A DNA stretch of 64,000 nucleotides from Paenibacillus camelliae (GCF_023715345.1 NZ_JAMBNY010000001.1:992001-1056000); one strand, 5' to 3'; counted from the first letter of the stretch, positions 34,817 through 44,721 are shown. The notes: generated from the sequence alone by a model not told the origin. Made by a program: numbers and translations.

Positions 34817-37111
34817 TTAGGTCAAACATTTACGAAGCATACCTCTTTCTAGCACCAACGATGTTAATATGGACTTTTTACCATACAGCTCAAAGCTAAT
34901 ATGAAGTTTATCCTGCTCGATGCTTTCAAGCATGCCTTTGCCAAATTTCCTGTGCTCCACTTCTATCCCTGCCTCAAGCTCATTCGCCTCCGTTATCAAT
35001 CCACCGAGCTCTTTCCAAACCTGATCTGCCACTTTTTCTTCTCGATTAGCTTGTCCATTTGAATGAGAATGTGCATATTTGATGACTGTAACAGGACCTT
35101 CACTAACTGAATTTCTAGCGTTGAACGGTGTTGTATAGCTTGAACCATTACTAACGGAAGAGGCACCAAGCAGCCTTTGTACATCATCGATAAATAGTGA
35201 TGGCTTAGCCTTAGCACCTTGCCAGTACGATACAGTGTGCAGCTCCAGCCGATAACGCGCGCGTGTCATGCCTACATAAAATAAGCGGGCGGCTTCCTCA
35301 AGCAGCTCATGCTTCACTTGCTCCTGCTTGCTTGGAATTACACCATGTACAAGATCAATCATGAACACATTATCGAATTCGAGACCCTTTGCACTATGCA
35401 GCGTGGACAGCGTGACAGCCTTCTGCTGCGGACGTTGATGTCTAGCTTGACGCTGCAGTCGTTCCAGCTCCTTCAGTCGAAAGGCGAACTGCTCGAGCGT
35501 ATCTAGCCCCTCTGCTATCATCTCTAAGCTGCTTAATACCTGCAGCAAGCCATCCTTCTGAAAGCCAAAGCGTTCACTAATCTCTTCAATCTGCTTGTCA
35601 TAGCCCAGCTGCTGTCGGATCAGTACAATCGCTTCCTTAGGAGGCAACGTTTTAAGCCTTCCAACGCTTTCCCTCACTTCTTGGATACGCAGCAGCTGAT
35701 AGCTTTTTAGCTCTGTCTCATCCACCAGCAGCTCAAAAATTGATTGATTCGTATGCATAGCCTTAAGCTTTGCTATTTGCTGCTTCGTTAGGTAGACGTT
35801 AAGCTTTACAATCGCCTTCTCAAATATATCAAAACGACGATCTGTATAGCTCAGACGCATAATATTCAGTATATCCTCGACAATCCAATGCTTGAAAAAC
35901 CGCTCATCTGCATCCTTCATATAGAACGGAATTCCCCGACGATTAAGTTCATCAATCAACAATAAGGATGAGCTATGATTGCGATATAGTATTGCTGTTT
36001 CATTTAACCGTTCAATATTCTGTAGCTGCTGAACAAGCTCCTTGACTTCTTCTGTAACATTAGCATGAAGCTTAATTGTAATGGGATCGGAAGAATCATT
36101 TTCGGTGAACATTGATTTTGGATAACGCTGGCGATTTCGCTTTATAAATTGGTTCGCCGTCTCCACGATATTTCGTGAGGAGCGATAATTTTGCTCCATA
36201 TATAGAATAGTAGCTGTTGGGTAGTACTGCTTGAAGGCCAGCAAATACTCTGGCTCAGCGCCTCGCCAGCTGTAGATGGACTGATCATCATCAGCTACGA
36301 CGCACAGGTTTTGATGCTTTTCAACGAGCCAGCTGATGATCCGATGCTGCAATAAGGATGTATCCTGACTTTCATCGCTTAAGACGTAATCATAGCGTGA
36401 TTGGTACCGATGACGCAGCTGTACATTCTCTCGTAAAAAACGTTCTGCGAGCACAAGCATATCGTCAAAATCCAGTAATAGCTCTCCGTATCCGTGCTGC
36501 TTGCTCTGCTCGTATTGCTTTGCGATGTCAGCTGCATGTCGAACATTGCAGCTAACCTCACCCCATTGCTCTTCTGGAAGCATTTTATTTTTTATGTAGC
36601 TAATATACGTTTTTAGCTCCTCCATTTGTTCTTCCTTTGGGGTCGTACCATTATATTGCTCAAACAGCTGCCTAAGCATGTAATGCTTGCTTATACCCGG
36701 CTCACCAGCCGTTACTCCTGAATTGTTGGCCTGCTCTTGATCCTCGACTGCTTCATAGCCCTCAATCATTCGATAGCTTCGGCCATCTAGCCTGAGCTGC
36801 GTACGGACAATATCAAAGGCAAGGCTGTGAATCGTTGAAAACTTAACCCTTGGCAGCTCAGGGAATAGCTGCTCATAACGCTTAGCCATATCTGCGGCTG
36901 ATGCCTTACTAAAGCTAACTGCAATAATGCGCTCGCTCCTTGCTTTACTGCTAGTTAGCAGGTAGCCGATTCTCATCATCATCGTTGTTGTTTTACCCGA
37001 TCCTGGTGATGCAAGCAGCAGCATAGGCCCTTCTATATTGCCAACTGCTTGCCGCTGCACCTCATTCAACAATACTTGCGATTGCTTACTCATAAAAAAC
37101 TGTTCTAGCAT
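34817..37111 (-). CDS. UvrD/PcrA-like superfamily 1 DNA helicase
   Basis: A 764-residue 3'-5' helicase. Motif I is ASPGSGKTTT, motif Ia FSKASAADM, motif II as LSDESQD, motif III VADDDQSIYSWRGA, motif IV EQNYRSSRNI, motif V LSTLHSAKGLEFDNVF and motif VI RLFYVGMTRARYRLEL. The C-terminal HRKFGKGMLESIEQDKLHIS is the PcrA/UvrD Tudor-like tail. Sequence between motifs differs from PcrA proper, so it is probably a paralogue in repair or recombination. I place the start at ATG 37111 (MLEQFFMSKQSQ); the longer frame would run through the map terminator. Confidence 0.88.
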   Translation of the reverse strand: MLEQFFMSKQSQVLLNEVQRQAVGNIEGPMLLLASPGSGKTTTMMMRIGYLLTSSKARSERIIAVSFSKASAADMAKRYEQLFPELPRVKFSTIHSLAFDIVRTQLRLDGRSYRMIEGYEAVEDQEQANNSGVTAGEPGISKHYMLRQLFEQYNGTTPKEEQMEELKTYISYIKNKMLPEEQWGEVSCNVRHAADIAKQYEQSKQHGYGELLLDFDDMLVLAERFLRENVQLRHRYQSRYDYVLSDESQDTSLLQHRIISWLVEKHQNLCVVADDDQSIYSWRGAEPEYLLAFKQYYPTATILYMEQNYRSSRNIVETANQFIKRNRQRYPKSMFTENDSSDPITIKLHANVTEEVKELVQQLQNIERLNETAILYRNHSSSLLLIDELNRRGIPFYMKDADERFFKHWIVEDILNIMRLSYTDRRFDIFEKAIVKLNVYLTKQQIAKLKAMHTNQSIFELLVDETELKSYQLLRIQEVRESVGRLKTLPPKEAIVLIRQQLGYDKQIEEISERFGFQKDGLLQVLSSLEMIAEGLDTLEQFAFRLKELERLQRQARHQRPQQKAVTLSTLHSAKGLEFDNVFMIDLVHGVIPSKQEQVKHELLEEAARLFYVGMTRARYRLELHTVSYWQGAKAKPSLFIDDVQRLLGASSVSNGSSYTTPFNARNSVSEGPVTVIKYAHSHSNGQANREEKVADQVWKELGGLITEANELEAGIEVEHRKFGKGMLESIEQDKLHISFELYGKKSILTSLVLERGMLRKCLT

Positions 37112-37142
37112 GTATTCACTTCGTTTCTTTACATTTTGCATT

Positions 37143-37182
37143 AAAAAAAGCCCGGTTATGGAAGCTACCCATAACCTAGGCA
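37143..37182 (-). terminator. Terminator after map
   Basis: On the minus strand GCCTAGGTTATGG pairs with CCATAACCGGGC and is followed by seven T, right after the map stop. Confidence 0.88.
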
Positions 37183-37189
37183 TTTTTAA

Positions 37190-37942
37190 TTATGATTGGT
37201 CTGTGATTAACAAAGGTCCGTCTACAGTAATGGCCAGTGTATGCTCATATTGTGCAGATAAGCTACCATCCACCGTTCTTGCAGTCCAGCCGTCCTCATC
37301 AATTTTTGCATGATATTTACCAACATTAAGCATTGGCTCAATCGTAATGACCATCCCTTCCTTCAGGCGTGTACCACGACCCGCAGGACCATAATGAGGG
37401 ACTTGTGGCTCCTCATGCATTTTAGAGCCAATGCCATGTCCGATAAAATCTCGCACGACTGAGAAGCCTTCTGCTTCTGCATATTTTTGAATCGCATTTG
37501 AAATATCTCCGATACGATTACCTATTATTGCCTGCTCAATCCCTTTGTATAGGGAATCCTTTGTTACATCAAGCAGCTTTTGTGTTTTTGGTTCCAGCTC
37601 TCCAACACCATAGCTCCATGCAGAGTCTGCTAGCCAGCCGTTAAGATTAACGACCATATCAATCGTAACGATATCTCCGTCTTTAAGCACCATCTCCTTG
37701 CTCGGAAATCCGTGACAAATGACATCGTTGACTGAGGCACATGTCGCAAACGGATAACCATGGTAGCCTTTTTGTTCAGGTGTTGCGCCGTGATCTCGAA
37801 TAAACTTCTCAGCAAAGGTATCAATTTCCATTGTAGTAATGCCTGGCTTAATCATTTTAGCGATTTCCTTATGACAAGCTGCTAAAATTTCTCCAGCCTT
37901 TTTCATCTTCATTATTTCATCCATTGTTTTAATGACAATCAT
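37190..37942 (-). CDS. map: Methionine aminopeptidase, type I
   Basis: A 250-residue enzyme removing initiator methionine. The five metal ligands are recognisable in DIVTIDMVVNLNGWLADSA (two Asp, given in part), GHGIGSKMHEEP (His), ITIEPML (Glu) and the terminal EHTLAI (Glu); the substrate His is in QKGYHGYPFATC. The start at ATG 37942 gives the usual MIVIKTMDEI-type N-terminus. Here it is monocistronic rather than in the ribosomal-protein operon, so it may be a second Map such as B. subtilis MapB (YflG). Confidence 0.93.
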   Translation of the reverse strand: MIVIKTMDEIMKMKKAGEILAACHKEIAKMIKPGITTMEIDTFAEKFIRDHGATPEQKGYHGYPFATCASVNDVICHGFPSKEMVLKDGDIVTIDMVVNLNGWLADSAWSYGVGELEPKTQKLLDVTKDSLYKGIEQAIIGNRIGDISNAIQKYAEAEGFSVVRDFIGHGIGSKMHEEPQVPHYGPAGRGTRLKEGMVITIEPMLNVGKYHAKIDEDGWTARTVDGSLSAQYEHTLAITVDGPLLITDQS

Positions 37943-38041
37943 TCTATATCCCACTTTTCTCATTAATCTCTATGCATTTACTATACCACATCTATACTTC
38001 AGCCAGCATATACGATATGTTCAAGTTCTAAAGTAATTATT

Positions 38042-38530
38042 TTATAACAATTTTGAAACGTATGCCACATCCAAATAACGATCAAATTTATAGGCCACCT
38101 GCTCTAAGATTCCTTTAAGTGTATAGCCTTGCTTCTGAAACATATGCATACTGGACTCATTCTCCGTACAGATCACAGCAATTAACGTATGAAAGCCAAA
38201 TTCGACTGCTTGCTCCTCTAGAAACCGAAGCGCCTGAGAGCCAATTCCTCGAGCCTTATGCTGTGAATTTAGATATATCGTGATCTCTGCTGTACGCGAA
38301 CAGCTATGCTTTTTTATAAAGGGACTAAGCATCATGTAACCAATAATGTAGCCTTCATACATAATGACAAACGAACAAAAGCGCGGATCATCGTGCAATG
38401 TAAGCTCACGCATCTTGTCGAGCGATGCCGCATCCAGATCAAACGAAACAGTCGTATGAGCGACATAATCATTATAAATGCTTCGAACGTCCTCCAAATG
38501 TTTTTCTTCTAATGGTTTAAATTCAATCAT
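38042..38530 (-). CDS. GNAT family N-acetyltransferase
   Basis: A 162-residue acetyl-CoA-dependent acetyltransferase. The fold starts MIEFKPLEEKHLEDVRSIYN; the acetyl-CoA loop is in SQHKARGIGSQALRFLEE (Q-x-x-G-x-G/A type) and the C-terminal FQKQGYTLKGILEQVAYKF resembles phosphinothricin and amino-acid N-acetyltransferases. The substrate is unknown. ATG 38530 has AAAAGGAG eight bases upstream. Confidence 0.83.
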   Translation of the reverse strand: MIEFKPLEEKHLEDVRSIYNDYVAHTTVSFDLDAASLDKMRELTLHDDPRFCSFVIMYEGYIIGYMMLSPFIKKHSCSRTAEITIYLNSQHKARGIGSQALRFLEEQAVEFGFHTLIAVICTENESSMHMFQKQGYTLKGILEQVAYKFDRYLDVAYVSKLL

Positions 38531-38769
38531 CTTCAAACTCCTTTTCATGCCTAGGGTTTACCGCGTATAGAGTGCATTATACAAAGGGAATTGTATTATT
38601 GTAATGTAAGGAAGAGGTTGACCATTCCTATCATCTTGCCGCATAATTGGAGTAGTATTCGTTAATAATGGGATAATTTTCAAGGTGCTGCTATATAAAT
38701 TAAGTTATAATATTCGTTTAGCACCAGGGCACCAAGCGAAATACAATTATTCAACGGGAGCAATCAAAC

Positions 38770-39414
38770 GTGAAACGTAAACAAATTGGATTTATGATCG
38801 GCATATTTTTTATTGTAGCATTTATTGCGATCATTGTTGCGACAGTTTTAATCGTACAAAAAGTAATTGAGGATGAGCAATATAAGCAGTCTTACTATGC
38901 ATCGTTATACGGACTAGATCAGAAGGACAGCAATGTAACAAACACACCAGTCAAGTTTCCAGCACAATCCTATGCATCTGAGCCCGATACTCCTCAATAT
39001 AAGGCAATTCAGCTTATCCGCGAGCTGCATAACCAGGCAGATTTGCATTTGCTAGGCAATAAAATGCAAAAGTACGCACAAGGTAGTGATGAGGGCTGGA
39101 GTGATATTTTGGAATCAGAGCTGCTTAATGCTGACAATTACACTTCCATCTCCGAGGCATTTGCAGAAGAGGAAGATATTGTAAATGATATGAATAATTT
39201 GCTCGCTTTGCATGAGATTGCCGTCTCACAGTATGAGCCAAATGCACTGCGATACATGCACAGAATTTTACATGATCTCGATCTATACGGTTATCCAGAA
39301 CCCGGAGATACCGCTTATGATTATTGGGGTGCAACCCATGCCGTAGCTTCCAGTAATCCTACTCAGTTAAACGAAATTATTGATTTTATAACGAATAATA
39401 AACCAAGCTCATAG
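38770..39414 (+). CDS. Hypothetical membrane-anchored protein
   Basis: A 214-residue protein with one N-terminal transmembrane segment (about residues 7-30) and an extracytoplasmic helical domain rich in acidic residues, ending in a Pro-Ser tail. Motif-like parts are QAIQL-type IQLIRELHNQADLHLLGN and LRYMHRILHDLDLYGY. No family is recognised. The GTG start at 38770 follows GGGAG, and a strong terminator follows. It is a single-gene unit between the acetyltransferase and metE. Confidence 0.65.
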   Translation: MKRKQIGFMIGIFFIVAFIAIIVATVLIVQKVIEDEQYKQSYYASLYGLDQKDSNVTNTPVKFPAQSYASEPDTPQYKAIQLIRELHNQADLHLLGNKMQKYAQGSDEGWSDILESELLNADNYTSISEAFAEEEDIVNDMNNLLALHEIAVSQYEPNALRYMHRILHDLDLYGYPEPGDTAYDYWGATHAVASSNPTQLNEIIDFITNNKPSS

Positions 39415-39415
39415 A

Positions 39416-39476
39416 AAGAAGCTTGCGACAGCCATCAACGTATTTGACGTGGATGAGCTGTACGCAAGCTTTTTTC
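39416..39476 (+). terminator. Terminator after the 214-residue membrane protein gene
   Basis: AAGCTTGCGACAGC pairs with GCTGTACGCAAGCTT and is followed by a T run on the plus strand. The convergent metE gene ends just beyond it. Confidence 0.85.
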
Positions 39477-39502
39477 ATTGCTAACTAACTGTATAGATAT
39501 GA

Positions 39503-41806
39503 TTATGAAGGATGTACTACGCCGCTGAGTAGCTTTTCTCTTACAATTGACGTCGCTTGAATCATTTGCTGTAGTGCAGCGATCGTCTCTTCTTCTCCTC
39601 TTGTTTTTAAGCCGCAGTCTGGATTGATCCAGAATAGTCTAGAATCCAGTACCTGCAGTGCTCGTTCAATTAATTGAACCATTTCTTCTGCAGCTGGAAC
39701 ACGTGGACTATGAATATCATATACGCCTAAACCAATTCCAAGATCATAAGTTTGCTCCTCGAAGCTATGAATAAGCTCTCCATGACTACGAGAGGTTTCG
39801 ATGGATATAACATCAGCATCCATTTCCCTTATCGCAGCGATCATATCATGGAAATCACAATAGCACATATGCGTATGAATTTGCGTATCTGGCTTCACCA
39901 CGCTTGTTGTTAGCTTAAAGGTAGCAATAGAAGCTTCTAGATAGCGGGCTTGTGCATCAGCTTTAAGCGGTAAACCTTCACGTACTGCGGGTTCATCCAC
40001 TTGAATAATCGATATTCCGGCATTCTCAAGAGCCTCAACCTCTTGACGGAGCGCATAGGCTAACTGAAATGCGATTGCTTCTTTTGGTATATCCTGCCTT
40101 GTGAACGACCAGTTCATAATTGTAATAGGCCCCGTTAGCATACCTTTCACAGGCTTTGTCGTCCTAGCTTGGGCATAGACTGTTTCTTTAACGGTCATCG
40201 GACCACGGTACGTAACATCTCCATATATGATAGGTGGCTTTACACAACGTGAGCCGTAGGACTGCACCCACCCGTTCGTTGTAAAGCAAAATCCGCCTAG
40301 CTTTTCACCAAAAAACTCTACCATATCTGTTCGTTCAAACTCACCATGTACAAGCACATCTAAGCCAAGCTGCTCCTGATGTTCAATCCAGCGATTTATT
40401 TCCTCGGCAATAAATGTGTCATATTCCTCTGTCGTCCAATCGCCTTTTCTCCAGCGGCTTCGCGCAGCACGAACCTGTGCTGACTGTGGAAAGCTGCCGA
40501 TCGTTGTCGTTGGAAGCAGAGGCAGCTGATGCTTCTCTAGCTGCAGCGGATACCGTTCATTAAAGCTTACTGTTCTTCCAATGCCTTGCTCAAGCAGTTC
40601 ATTCAGTCGTTCTGTGAGCGTCTGTTGCTGCTTTCTCTGCTCGAGGTTATTGAAGACAGCATAAGCTTCGTCTGTCTCAATACAGTTTCGCTCCCATTGC
40701 TCTGATAAGACTTCGCAGCGATTGGTTAGCTGAACTACCTCATCTAGCTTTTCGTCAGCAAATGCAAGAACCTGCTTGATCTCTGCCGGAAGCTTAGCTT
40801 CATCTGCAGCCGTTACGGGCACATGCAGCAAGCTGCACGATGGCTGAATGATTAGACGCTCACTCTCAACTAGATGCTGCAGCTGATCTAGCTTCACACC
40901 TGCCTCACTTAGATTCGTTCGCCATATATTCCGACCATCAATTAGACCAATTGCGAGCCATTTGTTCTTTGGCAGGCCGTAAGCTTGCAGCTGTGACAAA
41001 TTCTGCTCCCAGCCATGTACACCGTCTAACCCAATGGCCGTGATTGGCAACTGAATAATGTCTTCGTATCGTTCAATACTATCAAAGTACGTTTGCAGGA
41101 TGATTCGAAGGGATGGGGCTTGCTTCGCTAATGTCTCATATATATAACGAAGCTGCTCCAAAGCTTCATCTGTAATCGTCGTTACGAGTGCTGGCTCATC
41201 AAATTGAACCCAGGTAGCTCCTTCCGTCTCAAGCTCCTTCAAAATCGTTACATACAGTGGCAGCAGCTTCTCAATCCATTGACTTGTCTCGTCTGCACGA
41301 TATCCCTTGGCCAGCTTAAGAAAGCTGTACAATCCAATAATGACTGGCTTCCCTTCAATCCCCAGCTCATGCCTTGCTTCACGGAACGCTTCCAGTGGAG
41401 CATTGTATGTAAGCTGCGGATTCACATCATTAAGCTCAGGAACGATATAATGATAATTCGTATTAAACCATTTGGTCATTTCACTTGCTGGCTGATCCTT
41501 CGAGCCACGAGCAATTTCATAATAGAGCTTAGTGGAGACTTTGCCACCTACATAGTCGAATCTAGTCGGAATGACTCCTAGCATTACAGCTGTATCCAGT
41601 ACTTGATCATAATAGCTGAAGTCATTTACAGGAATCAGTTCAATGCCCGCTTCCTGTTGCTTACGCAAATGCTCCAGTCGTATAAGCCTCAGCTCCTCGT
41701 GTAACGCTTCTTCGTCAAGACGTCCTGCCCAATATTGTTCAATATGCTTCTTCCATTGTCTTTGCCTACCGATTCGAGGGTAGCCTAAATTACTGCTCAA
41801 CGCCAT
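39503..41806 (-). CDS. metE: Cobalamin-independent methionine synthase
   Basis: A 767-residue zinc enzyme that methylates homocysteine with 5-methyltetrahydropteroyl-triglutamate. Two barrel domains are present: LGYPRIGRQRQWKK at the N-terminus, then PTTTIGSFPQSAQVRAAR, VHGEFERTDMVEFFGEKL, and the zinc ligands in IHTHMCYCDF (His, Cys) and NPDCGLKTRG (Cys). Full length. AAGGAGAG precedes ATG 41806. The 350-bp upstream region was inspected for S-box, T-box and cobalamin leaders and none was recognised, so its methionine control is unexplained. Confidence 0.96.
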   Translation of the reverse strand: MALSSNLGYPRIGRQRQWKKHIEQYWAGRLDEEALHEELRLIRLEHLRKQQEAGIELIPVNDFSYYDQVLDTAVMLGVIPTRFDYVGGKVSTKLYYEIARGSKDQPASEMTKWFNTNYHYIVPELNDVNPQLTYNAPLEAFREARHELGIEGKPVIIGLYSFLKLAKGYRADETSQWIEKLLPLYVTILKELETEGATWVQFDEPALVTTITDEALEQLRYIYETLAKQAPSLRIILQTYFDSIERYEDIIQLPITAIGLDGVHGWEQNLSQLQAYGLPKNKWLAIGLIDGRNIWRTNLSEAGVKLDQLQHLVESERLIIQPSCSLLHVPVTAADEAKLPAEIKQVLAFADEKLDEVVQLTNRCEVLSEQWERNCIETDEAYAVFNNLEQRKQQQTLTERLNELLEQGIGRTVSFNERYPLQLEKHQLPLLPTTTIGSFPQSAQVRAARSRWRKGDWTTEEYDTFIAEEINRWIEHQEQLGLDVLVHGEFERTDMVEFFGEKLGGFCFTTNGWVQSYGSRCVKPPIIYGDVTYRGPMTVKETVYAQARTTKPVKGMLTGPITIMNWSFTRQDIPKEAIAFQLAYALRQEVEALENAGISIIQVDEPAVREGLPLKADAQARYLEASIATFKLTTSVVKPDTQIHTHMCYCDFHDMIAAIREMDADVISIETSRSHGELIHSFEEQTYDLGIGLGVYDIHSPRVPAAEEMVQLIERALQVLDSRLFWINPDCGLKTRGEEETIAALQQMIQATSIVREKLLSGVVHPS

Positions 41807-42159
41807 GTTTATCTCTCCTTTAACTGATTAACAAATATTGCTAACAGCTTAACATGACTTTTCACTTCTAACTAATCTTCTTTACCTATACTTAGCTATA
41901 GCTTGAGACTATAACCAATATGAATATGCATGATGAACGAATAAGCTACCCCATACTCACCGCTAGAAATGATATACCCAAGCTTTTTTTCATAAACATA
42001 AACATTCATGCCTTTAGATTCATTCAGATTCATTATTAACATATTTACTGTCGTATTGGATACATTATGGAAATGTGCTTGCATAATCGAGATGTGCTTA
42101 CTTTATCGAAATGTAGTGCAAACCAACTATTAAACAGGCTATTAACGGGGGTACATACT
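41807..42159. other. Divergent intergenic region between metE and the SDR gene
   Basis: About 350 bp, AT-rich, that must carry both promoters. A 62-codon minus-strand frame (41896-42084) lacks a ribosome site and coding character. No riboswitch core or clear dyad operator was found by eye. Confidence 0.4.
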
Positions 42160-42921
42160 ATGCAAAGACTTAAAGATAAAGTCGCAATTGTTACAGGAGC
42201 TGCATCTGGAATGGGAAAAGCCATTGCAATAGGCTATGCAGCAGAAGGTGCGAAGGTTGTTGTATCAGACCTTAACGAGGAAGGTGCTAAAGCCGTTGTC
42301 GAAGAAATTAAAGCAAGTGGCGGTCAAGCGATGTCTATTAAAACGAATGTTGCCGAACATTCAGATATCAATGCACTGTTTACAGCTACGATGACGCAAT
42401 ACGGCAAACTGGACATACTTATAAATAATGCAGGAATTATGGATGGCATGGAGCCAGTAGGTGAGCTATCCGATGAGCGCTGGGACAAGCTGTTTGCAGT
42501 GAATACTACAGCTGTAATGAAAACGATGCGCAAAGCGGTCAATATTTTTCTAGAGCAAGGACATGGCGTTATCGTCAACAACATTTCGGCAGGTGGCTTG
42601 ATGGGCGCTCGTGCAGGAGCTGCATACACGGCTTCCAAGCATGCTGTCGTTGGGTTAACGAAAAATACTGGCTTTATGTACGCGCAGCAAAATATTCGGT
42701 GTAATGGAATTGCACCTGGTGCAGTCATTACGAATATTGCTACTACGATGACCAATATTAGTGAATTCGGTGCTGGCAGGCAAGCGCTAGGCCTTGCTAT
42801 TAATCCTCGTGCTGGTCAACCAGAAGAAATCGCAAAGCTAGCCATTTTCCTAGGCTCGGACGAATCAAGCTTTATAAACGGTCAAGTGATTGTAGCTGAC
42901 GGTGGTTGGACTGCTTATTGA
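42160..42921 (+). CDS. Short-chain dehydrogenase/reductase
   Basis: A 253-residue classical SDR. Cofactor motif TGAASGMGKA, NNAG in LINNAGIMDG, catalytic Ser in NNISAGGLMG, and YTASKHAVVG (Tyr-x3-Lys); the C-terminus FINGQVIVADGGWTAY is typical. Asp in VVSDLNEE after the second strand suggests NAD rather than NADP. Substrate not known. ATG 42160 has GGGGG upstream; earlier in-frame starts are unsupported. Confidence 0.87.
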   Translation: MQRLKDKVAIVTGAASGMGKAIAIGYAAEGAKVVVSDLNEEGAKAVVEEIKASGGQAMSIKTNVAEHSDINALFTATMTQYGKLDILINNAGIMDGMEPVGELSDERWDKLFAVNTTAVMKTMRKAVNIFLEQGHGVIVNNISAGGLMGARAGAAYTASKHAVVGLTKNTGFMYAQQNIRCNGIAPGAVITNIATTMTNISEFGAGRQALGLAINPRAGQPEEIAKLAIFLGSDESSFINGQVIVADGGWTAY

Positions 42922-42929
42922 CTTATCTT

Positions 42930-42962
42930 GGTGGAGTAAATACTCGAATCATTTACTCCACC
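42930..42962. other. Perfect 12-bp hairpin without a U-tract after the SDR gene
   Basis: GGTGGAGTAAAT (42930-42941) and ATTTACTCCACC (42951-42962) enclose a 9-nt loop. Neither side has a T run, so it is not a standard terminator; it could be an mRNA-stabilising hairpin or protein site. Confidence 0.5.
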
Positions 42963-43070
42963 TGCACAATTGATAGCAACAAACTTGTAAACAACTATCT
43001 TCTTATGATCGCAGGCTTTTTTAGTTACTAACACTGTAAGAATGACCTCATTAGCTTATAGTAACAACTC

Positions 43071-44042
43071 CTACATCGCATCAATCAGTTGATTAACATC
43101 TCTTGCGATTTCTTTATAGTGTGTCCAATGCAAATAATGATCTCCTTCCAATACAATAATGCTGCTTAAAGGAGATTGAGTTAATTGTGTCTCATAAAAT
43201 GACACATTGTTTTTTCCGCCGTCGATCACTCGCTCTTCTTTTGGAGTGAAGAACAGTACTGGCATATTGTTAGGAAACGACATCGCTTCAGTCGTTGACA
43301 CATTATTCTCTGTTTCATTAATTTCATTCAGAACGCTTTTATTATAGCTATTCCATCCTGATAACACTTTCGTCATCTTTAGATTTTCATCAGTATATAA
43401 TCCATCCTCTGCTATAGGTGAATATTCTCTTGGGTTTAAAGCTACTGCTAATCTTGCTAATCCTGTAGGAACAACCACGCTAAAAAGTTTAGGCAGCTTC
43501 ATCGGGGGAACATGAAAATATTGTGTCGCTTGCGGCAACAGAGCATCAATTCCAATTACTGCTTCGACTTCATCCGGGTACGTGTTTGTATAATACATAC
43601 TATAAATTCCTGAGATGGAATGCGGCATTAAAATGTATGGGCCTGTGATATTGGCTTGCTGTAAAGCTGATCTTATTTCCTCAACGATATTTTCTACTGT
43701 TCGATCACGCGAAGTCCGATCACTCCACCCATAGCCAAACGTTTCTACTACAACAACCTTAGTCGTCTTAGCTAGCTCATCCACTAGAGGCTCAAAATCT
43801 AAAGCAGGAGCAGCTGTCCCCAAGCCGCTTAATAATACAATTGTTTTCTCTCCTTCGCCTTTTGTATAAACATGCATTCGTTGACCCTTGACATCAACAT
43901 ACTGTCCAATGGCTGGATATTTCGATTGCTCATACGCGATCATCGCATGATGAAAAGCAATCCAGATCAAAACTAATACTGCCAATGACAATACAACATA
44001 TCCGGTTACTTTCCAGAATCCAACTTTCCTTTTGGCCCTCAT
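43071..44042 (-). CDS. Alpha/beta hydrolase, membrane-anchored
   Basis: A 323-residue protein with an N-terminal transmembrane anchor (about residues 9-32) and an alpha/beta-hydrolase domain. Oxyanion region LSGLGTAAPA, the nucleophile elbow MPHSISGIYS (Ser in H-S-x-S-G), the acid probably in VIDGGKNN and the terminal catalytic His in EGDHYLHWTH. Such proteins are lipases, esterases or peptidases of the cell envelope; the substrate cannot be assigned. Confidence 0.82.
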   Translation of the reverse strand: MRAKRKVGFWKVTGYVVLSLAVLVLIWIAFHHAMIAYEQSKYPAIGQYVDVKGQRMHVYTKGEGEKTIVLLSGLGTAAPALDFEPLVDELAKTTKVVVVETFGYGWSDRTSRDRTVENIVEEIRSALQQANITGPYILMPHSISGIYSMYYTNTYPDEVEAVIGIDALLPQATQYFHVPPMKLPKLFSVVVPTGLARLAVALNPREYSPIAEDGLYTDENLKMTKVLSGWNSYNKSVLNEINETENNVSTTEAMSFPNNMPVLFFTPKEERVIDGGKNNVSFYETQLTQSPLSSIIVLEGDHYLHWTHYKEIARDVNQLIDAM

Positions 44043-44139
44043 TGTTTAACTCCTTTAGCTTTAATATAGCATTAAATAGTTAAGGATGTTCTTCTTTCAG
44101 TATATTACAAAAATATCCATTTATATTGTAAGCAAACAA

Positions 44140-44178
44140 AAAAACTGTAGTTTAGAATAATGTTCCTAACTACAGCCT
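44140..44178 (-). terminator. Terminator after the two-gene envelope operon
   Basis: On the minus strand CTGTAGTTA and TAACTACAG-type arms (44145-44153, 44168-44176) are followed by TTTTTTTG. Confidence 0.78.
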
Positions 44179-44197
44179 CTTAAGTAATCTCTGCAAC

Positions 44198-44704
44198 TCA
44201 TTGATACCATTCTAATATATATAACTTTTGATCGTTCTTCTTATACACCGCAATAATGTAATTGGTTCGATCGCTATCTAGCTTATGGTAGTAGTAATCG
44301 TGAATTTCGACTTCAACATTATGCTTCTCAAACACATTTTTTAACTCCGTTGAGGTACTTTGCATGGAGAGGGTTTCATCTATAAACTTCTGTATCATAT
44401 TATTTACAAAATCCAAGTTAGCTTCTGTAATTAGATACAATCCTTGCTCTAGCATATGAGAGTTACTGTTAGCATAACCAAAAACTCTAATTGACTCGCC
44501 ATCTCCAAACCATCCTCTTGAGCTCCATATCGTTTCTATATAACCAGCTTTTGGAAGTTCAATTCCCCATTTTTCCCTATAGTTTTCAATGGTAGAGGCA
44601 TTCCGTTCGCTTTGTGTTGGTGCCGTTGAACCCACTATATTCCATAATGTGAATGCTGCACCTAATGTCAGCACAATAAGCAAAGCAAACGTCTTGCGTT
44701 TCAT
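44198..44704 (-). CDS. Hypothetical membrane-anchored protein
   Basis: A 168-residue protein with an N-terminal signal-anchor (FALLIVLTLGAAFTLWNIV) and an extracytoplasmic domain of mixed strands and helices (ESIRVFGYANSNSHMLEQG, NYIIAVYKKNDQKLYILEWY). No family is recognised. It lies 17 bp after the YhfM-like lipoprotein gene in the same direction and ends at a terminator, so the pair is a small surface-protein operon. Confidence 0.65.
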   Translation of the reverse strand: MKRKTFALLIVLTLGAAFTLWNIVGSTAPTQSERNASTIENYREKWGIELPKAGYIETIWSSRGWFGDGESIRVFGYANSNSHMLEQGLYLITEANLDFVNNMIQKFIDETLSMQSTSTELKNVFEKHNVEVEIHDYYYHKLDSDRTNYIIAVYKKNDQKLYILEWYQ

Positions 44705-44721
44705 GGTATCACCTCATTGCC

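Noticed and set aside
41896..42084. 62-codon minus-strand frame upstream of metE
   Set aside because: No Shine-Dalgarno sequence and no recognisable protein features; AT-rich spacer between divergent genes.
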